Notes under the pieces: generated by a model
What the model saw: only the letters and a program-made list of their open reading frames with translations
The model's database searches: none
What the model was told of the DNA's origin: nothing
Source of the DNA: Vigna angularis
Taxonomy: Eukaryota; Streptophyta; Magnoliopsida; Fabales; Fabaceae
Assembly (NCBI RefSeq): GCF_016808095.1
Contig: NC_068977.1
Span: forward strand, 5,206,479-5,270,478
DNA: 64,000 bases
Direction: 5' to 3'
Shown: positions 42,918 to 53,857 of the stretch, one piece after another
Numbering within the stretch: position 1 is the first letter of the stretch
How the letters are laid out: each line of letters opens with the position of its first letter
Program-made: the position numbers and the translations under genes

Positions 42918-45343
42918 TCAAGACTCTTTTTCCTTTGGTATATTTCGTGGAAGTCTGTTGAAAACATTCTCATCTACTATTCTATAATGTCTTGAAAGTT
43001 GGCGGTTTATTACTCCACAACATTTATCTACATAACCACCATATTTGCGGTACAATGCAGGGATGGTAATCATAAGAAGGGTTCCTGTCACCATTAAAGA
43101 GGAAGAATATAAAAAAAAAATTAACAAAGTGTCATGTATGTCATATAGGGATTTTCTATCATATAGACCCACTTGTTTTCCTAAATAAGTATATATGGGT
43201 GTATATTAAGATCTACTGAGATTATAGTTTGCTAGCACACTCAATTCTAAAAAGTGAGTGAGTAAACACTAACAAACTTCTATCTTTTAGAAGGACAACA
43301 TTGTAATTTGTATTTTAAGATCTACTGTAGTTATAATTTGTGAATGTACTCTTAAAATGTAAGTATACATTAGCAAATCCTATAAACATGAGCTAATATA
43401 CACCACTTGTTTCTGTCAAAGGAGTGTTAACAAATTACACCCAGATATATTTTCAGGATGTATCATAGGTAGAGCTTGCCAACATACTACATCTAAAAAC
43501 AGATGTGAGATGTTCAAGACAATTGGCTGTTAAAATGGCTCTTCAATATACAACATCCAATGTATGTGTACAGTGATATGCAGGTAAAAAGGTTCAAAAG
43601 CACCTAATAATGTATGTTTGTGCAAACATCCAATGGGGTAAATGGAAACAATGTACATTGAATGGAGTTGGATGCAAATGACCTTCAACACAACCCACCA
43701 AAAACCAAACAAAAGATAAAAATCCAAAAATGATATATTACGGTGTTTACTATATACATCAATGAAAAAGGATGGTCTGTTAGGAACATCAGAAATTGAA
43801 AGCATACCAATATATGCGAGGGTAAAGAAGGAGAAGACGCTGCCGATGACAGACAAGAGCCACAGACAAATAACCACCTGTCAAGTAGACAATAGACACT
43901 AAATTATGTCAGTTAATTTTCCACCAAGTCATAAAAAATATTGATGATTACCATCATCTCATTTATAATTCTAGGTGCATAAAGCACATTGCTGCAGAAA
44001 AGAAAAACTTGAGAAAAATGCTTACATAACAGAAATGCCCAAAGATAGTATTGAAAAACAAATGATACATTTGAAGGAATTACTTAAACAGAGCAAGTTC
44101 AATGAAGGGAGTGACTATTGAAAGCATTTGATAAGCCATTGCCAAATTAAGTGTAATCCTTCTAGACAATAGCATACAAAACCTATAATTCTTTACAACG
44201 AAAAGAAATACTAATTATTTAGGTCACACTTCCCCAAGCTACAATACTAAAAGGCTGCAACATGAAACACACTAACCTTGAAAAAAATTCTAAAATCCTT
44301 GCCAATAGTGATGTCATGGGCTATAAGAAGAACATTGTTGATTTTGACCCGAAATGAAGCTGCCACATTATTAACCATCTCCTCTGACACAACTAGTTCA
44401 GGTAATGTTGGTGGTTGTCTGCGTGAGAAGAAAAGGATACAGATGACATTGTTCTAATGTTGAAAACGATAAAAAAAAAAGGCATTAAAGGGATGGCAGT
44501 CATACTTATTTCTGAGGGCAGCATAGTTAGCATGCAGAAACAACAGTACGATCAAAATCAGTAAGACATCTGAACATATTGTTAAAAATGGTAAATTGGT
44601 CCACTCAAACACGATCCAGGCAACTGTAGCAACAACAATGACACCCAAGGAAATGTGCCACCTCTTCCACAGTAGAACATCAGCAACTACAATACAGACA
44701 AAGGAAAGCAAACATCAGAACTAGTAGAACCATATTGAACCCATAACAAAAAACTGCAGCAGTCAAAATTATGCCCTTCAGCATTTTATCTTTATTTGTA
44801 AAGACAGAGTTCAATTTATTAAAAGGTATCATTAACTAGTTTGAGTATATGGAAAAGAAATCAAAATGTCAACTCAGAACAATTCTCAATTCCTCTGAAC
44901 AATTAATATTTTACCAAGTTGACCAACACAAAAGAAGACCAGAATATGCTCACAGCAGAAAAGAAAAACTAAATATGAATCAAAGTACCCATGCATAAGG
45001 AAGGCTCCTGAAGATTCTACCAAGGTTTTAAGAAAAAACAGTTCAAGGTTTTTGGACTACTATATCAAGCTTTTTGGAGTCTGCACAATCATAATTGTGG
45101 ACACATCAGTCACACCAAACCACAATATCAAGGATGATGACAATAGGCGACCACAATTAGCAATAAAGCTTGGATTCAGTAGACATCAATAAAGGGGAAG
45201 CTCATGTGTACGTTGTGTCCAATTACCAAAATCTCCACTTGAATAAAAACATCATAAAACAGACAATCCGTGTACATGAATCAGAAACCAGAAAATTACA
45301 ACATACCAAAGGCAGTAGGAAGCTGAGCTTCTGATTCAGACAT
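42918..45343 (-). CDS. Reticulon-like protein (RTNLB type), short form
   Basis: Predicted 198-aa endoplasmic-reticulum membrane protein of the plant reticulon-like B group, which curves ER tubules. Coding exons on the minus strand: 45307-45343, 44506-44686, 44277-44418, 43808-43877, 42918-43084; all junctions are GT-AG and the frames join exactly (597 bp). The start [12 protein letters not shown] is followed by the domain opening [15 protein letters not shown]. Hydrophobic hairpin 1 spans residues about 24-68, a 50-residue hydrophilic loop follows ([15 protein letters not shown]), and hairpin 2 spans about 121-156 ([18 protein letters not shown]). The C-terminus is cytosolic and charged, ending PKEKES. 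The N-terminus is much shorter than in larger reticulons. Which RTNLB number it corresponds to is not decided. An upstream non-coding exon may exist. Confidence 0.9.
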
Positions 45344-46564
45344 TACACAGAACTCTGAAACTGAAGTCCTACAAAGCAGATACCCCAGATCTGGAAATAA
45401 ACAAACATATTAGACAGATATATGATATGAAAGCATCAAAATCAATCTTCAGAATTCAGTCATCCCCACTAAATCATAATCCAACAAGTCAACTAAATCA
45501 CAACAATACCCATGCACTCGAGGAAAAAAACTAGCACAAGTTTGACTCAGTGCATGGTTCAATAACAAAAGTTTGCATAAAAAAAAAAACTAAAGTTACC
45601 AAGATCATATTGACAGCCAGAAAGTAATACAGTAGCTAACCATGAGAATTATCCAAGCTAGAAACCATATGACAATTGAAAACCTAAATCATAAATCCAT
45701 TACCAATTAGGAAAAATCACAATAAAATAGCAACAACAAATCTTAAATATTAGAAAAACCCAACTTTCAAACCGGTTACACTATTTCTACCACAAAGATC
45801 AAAGGAAAACCAGTTGAAATTATGTCATGCCAAGAACGCAATGCAGAGAATTGAAAGATAGAAGCTTGAATCAAATTTAGACTCGATTGCAATGAGAATG
45901 GGAATAGATCAAGGTATTCAATTCATTGGACTGAGAAAATGCTTAGAAACGTGGAGTCCCATATGCTTACGATTTGCATTGCAAATAATTTTTTTGTTTT
46001 TTTGGTACAAAGAACATTGTGGGTTCAAATACTACACTAATAGTATGTTTTTAATACTAAATTATTGTTCATATTTGAAAAATTATTCGGATGAATTAGT
46101 AGGAGACCCTTCTAATTAATTATGTTTCATTTTTTTTTAAAAGCAATTAATTATCATTAATAATTGGTTAAATTAATACACCAAAGTTGTGACTTTGTGG
46201 AAAATTCTCAAATCTATGCCAAAGCAGTGCAAGTGGTTAGGTTAGGTTTCTCCCTTTATGAAGGGCATTTTGTTCTTCTGAAATGGATAAACGTAATGTA
46301 AGAACCTAGTAGGCCAAACCAACAACTTTGCCTGCCATAATGTAATGTGAAGGAGTTCTTATGCAATGCACAAAGGCAAACCTACCATGACCCGAACAGA
46401 CAACAAAACAAGCAGCAAACTCATTAATAATCCACATCAAAGTTGCTTTCATCCTAAAAAATTTGCTTCCATGAAACATCATATGTCAAAACTCCATCCC
46501 ATGACTTCTTTAGATAGTTAATAAAAAGGTTCTAAATGAGCATCAATATTGGCCTTTGAATTAG
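45344..46564. other. Reticulon upstream region and flanking repeat
   Basis: Contains the likely minus-strand reticulon promoter and 5' leader. 45960-46175 resembles 49945-50100: both have TTTTGGTACAAA, AAATAC and the exact block GGAGACCCTTCTAATTAATTAT. So a piece of upstream DNA lies on both sides of the CACTA-containing segment. 46200-46560 may hold more CACTA-derived sequence, without clear frames. Confidence 0.5.
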
Positions 46565-47280
46565 ATGGGCTTGGTATAAGGCAACACAAAAACAACTACC
46601 TTTTGACATCCACATTCATGTGGATGATTGAATATGGTCAAAATTACAAGCCAACAAAAATAGTGAAAATGATGCCTTGATATATAAATTAAACCCATCA
46701 AAGCATAAACCAAGTCTTACATTCATGGAAAAATCTAGATGTACAAGATCAAAGTGCTTCCAAGTTGTGCCATCATATGGATGGCATAACACTCATGAGG
46801 TTCTTCTCTTTTCCTGGTTTGTCCTGCAGTTTGAAACAATGCAGACATTCTTTGCAACCTTAGGATTATAAGCAAATAGAAAATTGCCCAAACTGGAACT
46901 TGTCTTTTGTTACTTGTTCCAGTGTGGCAATCATGATACCTTGGCGTGTGACAAATTTGATTTAACTAACTTTCCCTCTTGTTTTCCAAAAGTCATTGAG
47001 GAAAAAAAAACATATAACCATCTCCGCAGCAATCAACTCTTTAGCTTCCAATCCTAGCTTTGATACTAATCTTTTGGCATCATAATAACTTTTTGACAAA
47101 CTCTCTTTTATGGGGGTCACATCCAAAAGCACTTGGATAATAAACTCTATGCATTGATCAAGAAGGTTCCAATTGGACATGCAAGACAAAAAGCCTGACA
47201 CATATAAGTCCTTTTGAATCAAATACAAAGCAAAGTTTGTGCACTGACTGGAATGTTCCAGTATAAAAAATTTCAAGAAA
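46565..47280 (-). pseudogene. CACTA (En/Spm) TNP2-type transposase relic
   Basis: On the minus strand the stretch SKSYYDAKRLVSKLGLEAKE (near 47100-47030) and, further on, HPYDGTTWKHFDLVHLDF with NVRLGLCFDGFN (46790-46690) match the order and sequence style of TNP2 transposases from plant CACTA elements. Multiple stops and frameshifts interrupt it and the rest of the protein is missing. No CACTA terminal repeats were found. Confidence 0.7.
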
Positions 47281-49944
47281 ATGGGTCCTTGAAAAATTCA
47301 TTTGCTTCCAGTAAGTCCTTTTGTATCAAATACAAAGAAAAGTCTATGTCTGCATATCAAATATCAAATACAGATAAAGGACTTACATCTAAGCAGATAA
47401 ATTTCTCAATGATTCATTTACGTGGAAATTTTAATCAGTGGATGTCAGACCACTCATCTTGGAAGCAATTGAGTATTTACTCTATTTTTTGCTCAGCCTA
47501 AGAAAAAAACATATTTTGACAATAAAATTTGAAGGAAAACAATAATTAGTAGATGAGCACACTTAAACATACTGACTTCATCATGTGCCAGTTTGTTTAA
47601 ATTTAAAATAAGTGTTTTTGAAATAAAATCTTTTTTAAAAAATCACATATTTAAGTAGATAAGATTCACTCATTAAAAATAGTTGAAAACTACTTATTTT
47701 TAAAATAAACAGATTAGAAAAACATATTAGAAGAATGCATCAATTTATTTTTTTAGCAAACAAGACTTTAAAACAAATAAGCACAAACAAACTGACCTGG
47801 AATCTGAATTTAAGAAGTATTTTCTCTTTTTTGGAAGAAATTAAAAACTTCATCTTAAAATCAAATCAAGAAATTAATGTGAGAAGTACTTGGTATTGGT
47901 CAAGCTTTTCCAATTTTGGTCCAACATTCAGACCTACCAAGTTCTTTTAGATATGCCAATATGCCATCAAATTTGTATTGGCCAAGGTATACAGATACCT
48001 TCAAAACACCATAGTGACTATTTTGTTGGAAATACATGTCCATGTTGTTTGACATGCTCAGACTAAAATGATATCCTTAATAATGCATGCATATGTGATC
48101 CAAAGTTCTTTTTTTTTATGCTCCACAAAACACCATGTTGAAGCTGCAGACTGATGAACTGATACGTGAAACTTCAGAACAAATTGCATTTGGAGGCATT
48201 GTCTATAGGCTATGGATGTTCTTATTTTCCTTTAACAAATTACCTGTGCCAAGGGATGTTCTTCTTATCCCACTCCAATCTCACTTCACTTAAAACTCAC
48301 AATCCCATTCCAAATTGCAACTCGTGTGGAATGCTTCTTGCGATGCAGTTCCTCCCAACAGCGAGGAAGAAGCGGACACAGCTTGCGATTGTGCTTCTCT
48401 AGCAGCCTCCCGATGCAATCCCTCCCAGTGTAAGGGATAATACGTGGACAGACCTCACGGCTGCTTGGCGCCTCTATCAGTGGCAACTCTCACAGCATCG
48501 GTGTACCTAGCAGTGGCAGCATAACGCTGTGGCAGCATAACGCTGTGGCAGCCATAACGCTGGCCTCTCTACGAGTCTCTTCATGGAAGGTGAGGGTGAC
48601 AACTCCAGGGTGTTTTTTATGGGTTGGAATTGTTTTCTAACCTAAAAGGTTTAACCCATTTAGTTTAAGCTCAATTATTAAAAAATTTATTAGTGTTACC
48701 AAATCAGTAACATACCAGTAGAGGATTAGGTGCATATTACTGGAATTTTGGACTGAATCAGTATTAATTACAGTGAATGAGACTAGAACTGAATCAGAGT
48801 TCGAATGCTTAGAGGCTAAATTTAAGGATTTTAAAATGTTGATTTAGTAATAGAACGAGAGGATATAACAGGTTATTCAGTAGTTTTTAAATTGGAATAC
48901 TATGGAATGAAAAATACATTTATGAAGATTTCGCACATATGATCATGACTAGAGTATTAGATAAATAATTCTCACGTCTTTCAATGCATTCTCATTCCAA
49001 GTAAGAGTTCTAATCATGCAGAGAACAAACATCAACAATCAAGTCATTCAACAAGTAATCTTATATGATAAACCCAACAAAAAATGAGATTCAGAAATGT
49101 AAATAGTTTATGGTTGGCATGTTTCATTACCTGGTAATGGTCAATTAGTGGAGATTTCCTTGCGTTGCCCGTTTGAGTCAACTTGCCACCAAAGCTAAAT
49201 GGCCTGCTCAAGTACACTGAAAACTTAAGTATATATGTTTGCGGGAGGATAGAATTAAATTTAGCAAAAAAATATCTGCATTATCAAGAAAATTGACCAC
49301 TTACAGCATTGAACAAGACATCTCCAAAATTAACTTGTGAAACACAGTTTACCTGGTTTACACCAACCCAATTCCTTACATGTACTCAATTTGTCATATA
49401 ATTTGTTCAACTTAAAAAGGGTAAGGCAAGATAATACAACTTTGGGACACACCAAATCACCCCCACCCACTTACTTTCAAGTTCAAACAAAATCCATTTT
49501 TTATTCCTTTTTTTACTGGTATTGATCTCAGACAGTTAACAAAATTATAAAAAAATTAACAATCTCAAGTTCCGTTAGGTAATACGGCATCATGTAGAAA
49601 GCTTTAAACTTGGATGCCTGGAACCCTACACGATAAAAGATATTCGACGTGTGTTACGAGAAAGGGAAAGATAGGCACCTCGCAGCAGCGAACAACGTTG
49701 AACAGTGTTCAAGTCCCCAACTTTTTGGAGTCACGTTTTGCAAACGCGATTTGGGGACTCGGAATCCTCAGGTATTTGAAGAACAAACAAATTTGGGAAC
49801 AAATTTGGAAGTGGGATTTAGGATGGCGATTTGGAAACGACTCTGTGTTAGTGCACGAAGCTGGGGTTTGGGAAATTTCGAATCGTTGGTTCTAAAAAAT
49901 GATGAAGATTGAAACTGGGGGTTTCAATTCCGAAAGAGAAAATG
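47281..49944. other. Intergenic DNA, repetitive patches
   Basis: No host gene recognised. A TCAAATACAAAG(A/C)AAAG phrase occurs twice (47217 and 47326). A GC-richer patch at 48300-48600 contains a direct repeat of GCAGCATAACGCTGTG (48514-48555). 49590-49920 carries overlapping frames of about 90 codons that match nothing I know. Confidence 0.45.
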
Positions 49945-50100
49945 CAAATAGTTGTTTTGTGGTTTTTCTGGTACAAAAAACTTATTCAAATACCATGGTA
50001 ATTGTGATTATTTAATTATTGGAAAAAAATTATTTGAATGATTTATTAGGAGACCCTTCTAATTAATTATCTTTCGGAATTGGTTAAATTAATATGCAGA
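49945..50100. repeat. Diverged copy of reticulon upstream DNA
   Basis: Direct-orientation counterpart of 45960-46175, with the shared block GGAGACCCTTCTAATTAATTAT (one base longer than shown at neither end) followed by TTGGTTAAATTAATA. The two lie 4 kb apart. Confidence 0.6.
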
Positions 50101-50468
50101 TCCCAAAATCAATTGAAAATTTTAAGTATTTCTCCATATCAAAATTCTTTTATATTAGATCTTTTTAAGTTTTTGGAGTCTGTTAAAAATGATTTTGAAA
50201 TTGGTTTTCCGTGAAATAGTAAAAATAAAATATATGGCAATTTTAAAAATCATCACCACTCAATTAAAGAATTATAAGATTAACGACTCACTTCTACCTT
50301 ACTTAATTAAGAGTCCTAATTAAAATTATCAAATAATTCGGAGATTTAAAAATTAATTTAAAACTTAAAATTCGAATCTTCAATCTCTTTTTTAAATTAA
50401 TATTAATGTGTTTGGAGATTTAATTAAAATACAAAACATATGTAGTAATAGGCATATAGTATTTTTTT

Positions 50469-50845
50469 GGCTTAAATATGTTTTTAGTCCCTAATCTATC
50501 AAGCAAATTTGTTTTTAGTTCATCTTTCAAAGTAAAGTACATTTTAGTCCTCTCCTTCAGGAAATCACAATTTTTCGTCATCAAAAACTAATGGCATTAA
50601 AAAAAAGCTGAGCTGACTAACACTAAAGTGTCATGTCATTTTTTTTCTGACAGAGTCAATTTGTCCCTCACCGTATGGTAATGACCGAACGGTATTGTTA
50701 ATGGTCGAACGATTATGATGACTAAATGGTGATGGTGACCGAACGGTATTGGTAATGGCCGAACGGTTATGACCACTGAATGGTGATCGAACGGTGATGG
50801 TGCTGAATGATGATGATGACCGAACGGTCAACATATTTAAAACTA
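50469..50845. mobile_element. Possible MULE-type MITE
   Basis: Opens GGCTTAAATATGTTTTTAGT, a common legume repeat start, with the usual (T)AGTCC boxes. The right edge ...AACATATTTAAAAC pairs with the start over about 12 bases. No target duplication was established. The right half (50660-50830) is made of GACCGAACGGTATTGGTAATG-like repeats. Confidence 0.35.
50660..50835 (+). repeat. GACCGAACGGT repeat cluster
   Basis: Six or seven copies of (GACCGAACGGT / GGCCGAACGGT / GATCGAACGGT) separated by ATGATGATG-like or ATTGGTAATG-like spacers. It is related to the CGAACG motifs in the LTR families, but outside any recognised LTR. Confidence 0.75.
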
Positions 50846-51349
50846 TAGTTGTTGTAACATTTAATTCAAGCATTAATCGAATTTCAAAACTGTAACAGAC
50901 TTAGTCGAATGCAGGTTGCATGTAATCGACTTTACAACACAGTTAAACAAAGTTTTGAAAAACTTTCTCTTCAAAAATACTCACAACACACTTTGAAAAA
51001 ATTTGTGCAAAGCCACGAGTTTTAATCGACTTACTTCATAATGAAGTCGACTTAAAACTGTTGTTTTGCCATATATTATAAGTTCAACAAAAGTGCATGT
51101 GATTTTCCTTTTCTCAAATATATGTCATGCATTCACAAATAAGATCTCATGTAAAACACAGTGAATTGCAACAATGACATAATCAACACAAACATGTTCT
51201 CAAATAATCATAAACATGAAAGTTATGAACATGTAACACATAAACACATGTGTTATTAATAATGTGTTGTCATCATAAAAAACCAGAAGCTTTGAGATTG
51301 TAAGGTTTAGCTAAACCAGTACTCTCCCTATCAACAATCTCAACACGAT
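50846..51349. other. Intergenic, no gene recognised
   Basis: Contains AATCGACTT/AAGTCGACTT repeats at 50890-51060 but no element boundaries. Confidence 0.5.
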
Positions 51350-51412
51350 CATTCACTCCTTTCACTCGGGTTACTTCAAATATTCTACTGAGTAAAAAGT
51401 TATCAAGTTCCA

Positions 51413-52385
51413 TGGATGATGAGTTTTTCTACGAAAACAAAGCGCCATCTAGTGTCATAAAACCGATAAAGAGTGTGCCACTTGTGGTTCTAAAGACAAA
51501 AAGTTTTATGAAGGTTATTTTGGAGTAATCAAATTTCCTTGTCCCATACTCCATTCGTATTTTATGTCAGAGATTGCACAAATCTTGAAAAAGATTTGCC
51601 TTGTTTGTAAATCTATTTGTCATAAATATAAGGGTGGTCAATTAATCTTTGGAATCAAGGACCATATCAAATGCAAATATTGTTTTGGAAATGAGATGGG
51701 TCGTGAACCATCGATGAAGTTTAAATTTTCGTCCAATGATCTCTATAGAAGAATAACAATTATTGTTGAAGTGAATGATAAAGCTTCAAAGAAAATTTTG
51801 GGATGAAGCCTACCAGTTGATTATTGGGATTTTATTCCTTATGATGCTCAACAAGAAGAAAATTATGTGAATATAAGGGTTTTATCACGAGGACACGTTA
51901 TTTCTTTATTGAATGATGTTGATCCGAACTTCATTGAAAAATATATTCCAAGAAAAAATTTGATCATTCTTAATTGCTTCCAAGTGATTCCAAATTTTCA
52001 TCGAGTTACAGAAGTCCCTTATGCAATTTCTAGTGGAAACTGATTAAGTTTTTTATGACAAGACTCGATCTTGTAAGAAATTGGTTGATTTTAGAGGTAC
52101 AACTAATGAGTTAAGTTCTCGTGTTTCGAATTGCCTTAGTATTTCTAAGCTAAATCTTAATAAAACACCTAATACTTTTTTTGCTTATATATATATATAT
52201 ATATAAAAAAAAAGAAGTTGTCGAATATGCTTGTAATCCTTCTGGTTTAAGATGGATAAAAGATGTGGTTCTTTGGAAATCGCAATGATAGTACGTTTCG
52301 TTTTGTGTTGTTGGTGATCCATACCTTGAGCTTAGTGAAATAGGTATCCGAACCAGATTAGAGTCTATCCTAGCAAGATTTGTGT
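51413..52385 (+). pseudogene. Fragment of RNA polymerase IV largest subunit (NRPD1)
   Basis: The 5' part of an NRPD1-like gene, which encodes the catalytic subunit of plant Pol IV, the nuclear polymerase that makes siRNA precursors at transposons. The start MDDEFFYENKAPSSVIKPIK at 51413 is followed by a deletion and frameshift. Then ECATCGSKDKKFYEGYFGVI, SEIAQILKKICLVCKSI, FSSNDLYRRITIIVEV, DYWDFIPYDAQQEENYV and VDPNFIEKYIPRKNLIILNC occur in the family's order, then VDFRGTTNELSSRV and SGLRWIKDVV. Stops fall at 51804-51806 and near 52041, and a TA repeat intrudes at 52185-52205. No intron is visible over about 0.9 kb, which may mean a retrocopy or one large exon. Confidence 0.8.
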
Positions 52386-52481
52386 GAACATATTTTTCCA
52401 CCCGCTATGGGGTCATTATCGGACCATCCATTAAAGTCTATTCTCACGCTTGAGATGTATATACTTCGGCGTGAGGAGGTG

Positions 52482-52598
52482 TGTTGGAAGTTCCGCATTG
52501 ACTAGAGATAAGACATATTTATAGTATATAATAGGTGCAAACCTCACCTTACAGGCCGATTTTTTGGAGTTGAGTTAGTCTTAAAATTCACTTCTTAA
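52482..52598 (+). repeat. Small LTR-like repeat (TRIM-type), copy 1
   Basis: TGTTGGAAGTTCCGCATTGA, then ACTAGAGATAAG, CCTCACCTTACAGGCCG and CACTTCTTAAC. It is the same family as 61797-61915. The right end lacks the final CA and no duplication is seen, so it is degraded. It may form a remnant pair with 53397-53501. Confidence 0.6.
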
Positions 52599-52879
52599 CG
52601 AGAGATACACATTTTTAGTGTAATAAGACGATACAAAAACTATATACAAAACTTTACTTTTACTCTTGCTGTAACATTCGTGATTGATGATTCATTCATA
52701 TTTCATTTGCGTTAATTATTGATATGTAGTTAATTACTTGTGAATTTTATGTTGTTAAGATATAAAAGAGGAAAATTATACGTGGTAGTACACTTTACTT
52801 CTTAATTTGTATTTTGTTTTTTTTTTTTATGGACTAACACTGATATCTTTAGTATAAGCTAGATTTGAATGAGATAAAA

Positions 52880-53160
52880 TTTGATGCAAATTGTAAACCA
52901 AAGTCATAATAAGATGACTAACCAAAAAAGTCTTTTACAAGGAAAGAAAACACTTTAAGAGGAGTCGCCACCATAATTTATTGATAAACACTATGAGAAA
53001 ACTGAAAAGAATGGTCTAAGAAACCAAATTGAGTTTGTAGTCGATCACTTATACAATATTAAAACAAAACACATACAATTTTGAAAAGCACCGTATAATA
53101 ATCAAAATTAAAAATGCATTAATAAAAAGAAAAAAATGGTAATGACATACCTTCCAAACT
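52880..53160 (+). repeat. Diverged family-B-like LTR fragment
   Basis: AGGAGTCGCCACCATAATTTATTG followed by GAAAACTGAAAAGAATGGTCTA resembles the family-B block GGAGTTGCCACCATAGTTTATTC and AAAATGATAAGGCATGGTCTA (1985-2050). Only the order of short blocks is kept; ends are not defined. Confidence 0.4.
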
Positions 53161-53396
53161 TTTCAATTATCTTTTTCTCCATTGATATCACTCTTTTGTT
53201 CCGTACATAAAATGTAACTTTTCTCCTCTCTTTTTCTTGCCTTCTTCTGTAAGTTTTCTTTTTGTTTTCTCCCAAAAGAGGTAAAAAAGAGTTGTGTCTG
53301 TGTGAGTGATGATGGGAGTAAAAGGAGAGAATTGTAGAGAATGCCCTTTAAATGACAAATTTTGTGCTTATATACATATATTGTAATATAATTGTA

Positions 53397-53501
53397 ATCG
53401 ACTAGAGATAAGTCAAATTTATAGTATATAAGTGAGTAGAAACCTCACCTTACAAGTCGGTGTTGTGGGGTTGAATTAGACTTAAAGTCTACTTCTTAAC
53501 A
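53397..53501 (+). repeat. Small LTR-like repeat (TRIM-type), copy 2
   Basis: ATCGACTAGAGATAAG to TACTTCTTAACA; the left TGTTGGAAG part is missing. The sequence just after it (TATAGAGCTAG) recalls the TATCAGAGCTA primer site usual in such small elements. Confidence 0.55.
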
Positions 53502-53712
53502 TACGTCGAGTATAGAGCTAGACCACGATAAAAGCTTTCTGACTCTTTCACTCACTATAATTAAATTCAATTTTTCCCTTCGATTTTGTTCCTCGCAAAG
53601 CATTGTCGTGCAACTTTCATAAAAACTCATTGAGTGCTATTCTACTCGATCATTTACTCCTTTCACTCGGGTTACTTCAAATATTCTATTGAGTAAAAGG
53701 TTATCAAGTTCC

Positions 53713-53857
53713 ATGGATGATGAGTTTTTCTACGAAAAAAAAAGCACTATCTGGTGCCATAAAAGCCATAAAGTTTGATGTTTTAATTGAAAATGATACG
53801 GAGAAAGTCTCTCTTTTGGAGATAAATGGAGTCGACCAAGTCACGGGGTCTACATTG
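53713..53857 (+). pseudogene. Second NRPD1 5' fragment, split by a solo LTR
   Basis: Same start and same 60-bp upstream leader (from about 53650) as the copy at 51413. It keeps a coding segment that copy lost (KFDVLIENDTEKVSLLEING, in a frame shifted after the first codons). It is interrupted at 53857 by the family-A LTR and resumes at 56494 with FPNTSYEFKC-like coding before decaying. Two overlapping 5' ends 2.3 kb apart indicate a local duplication. Confidence 0.7.
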
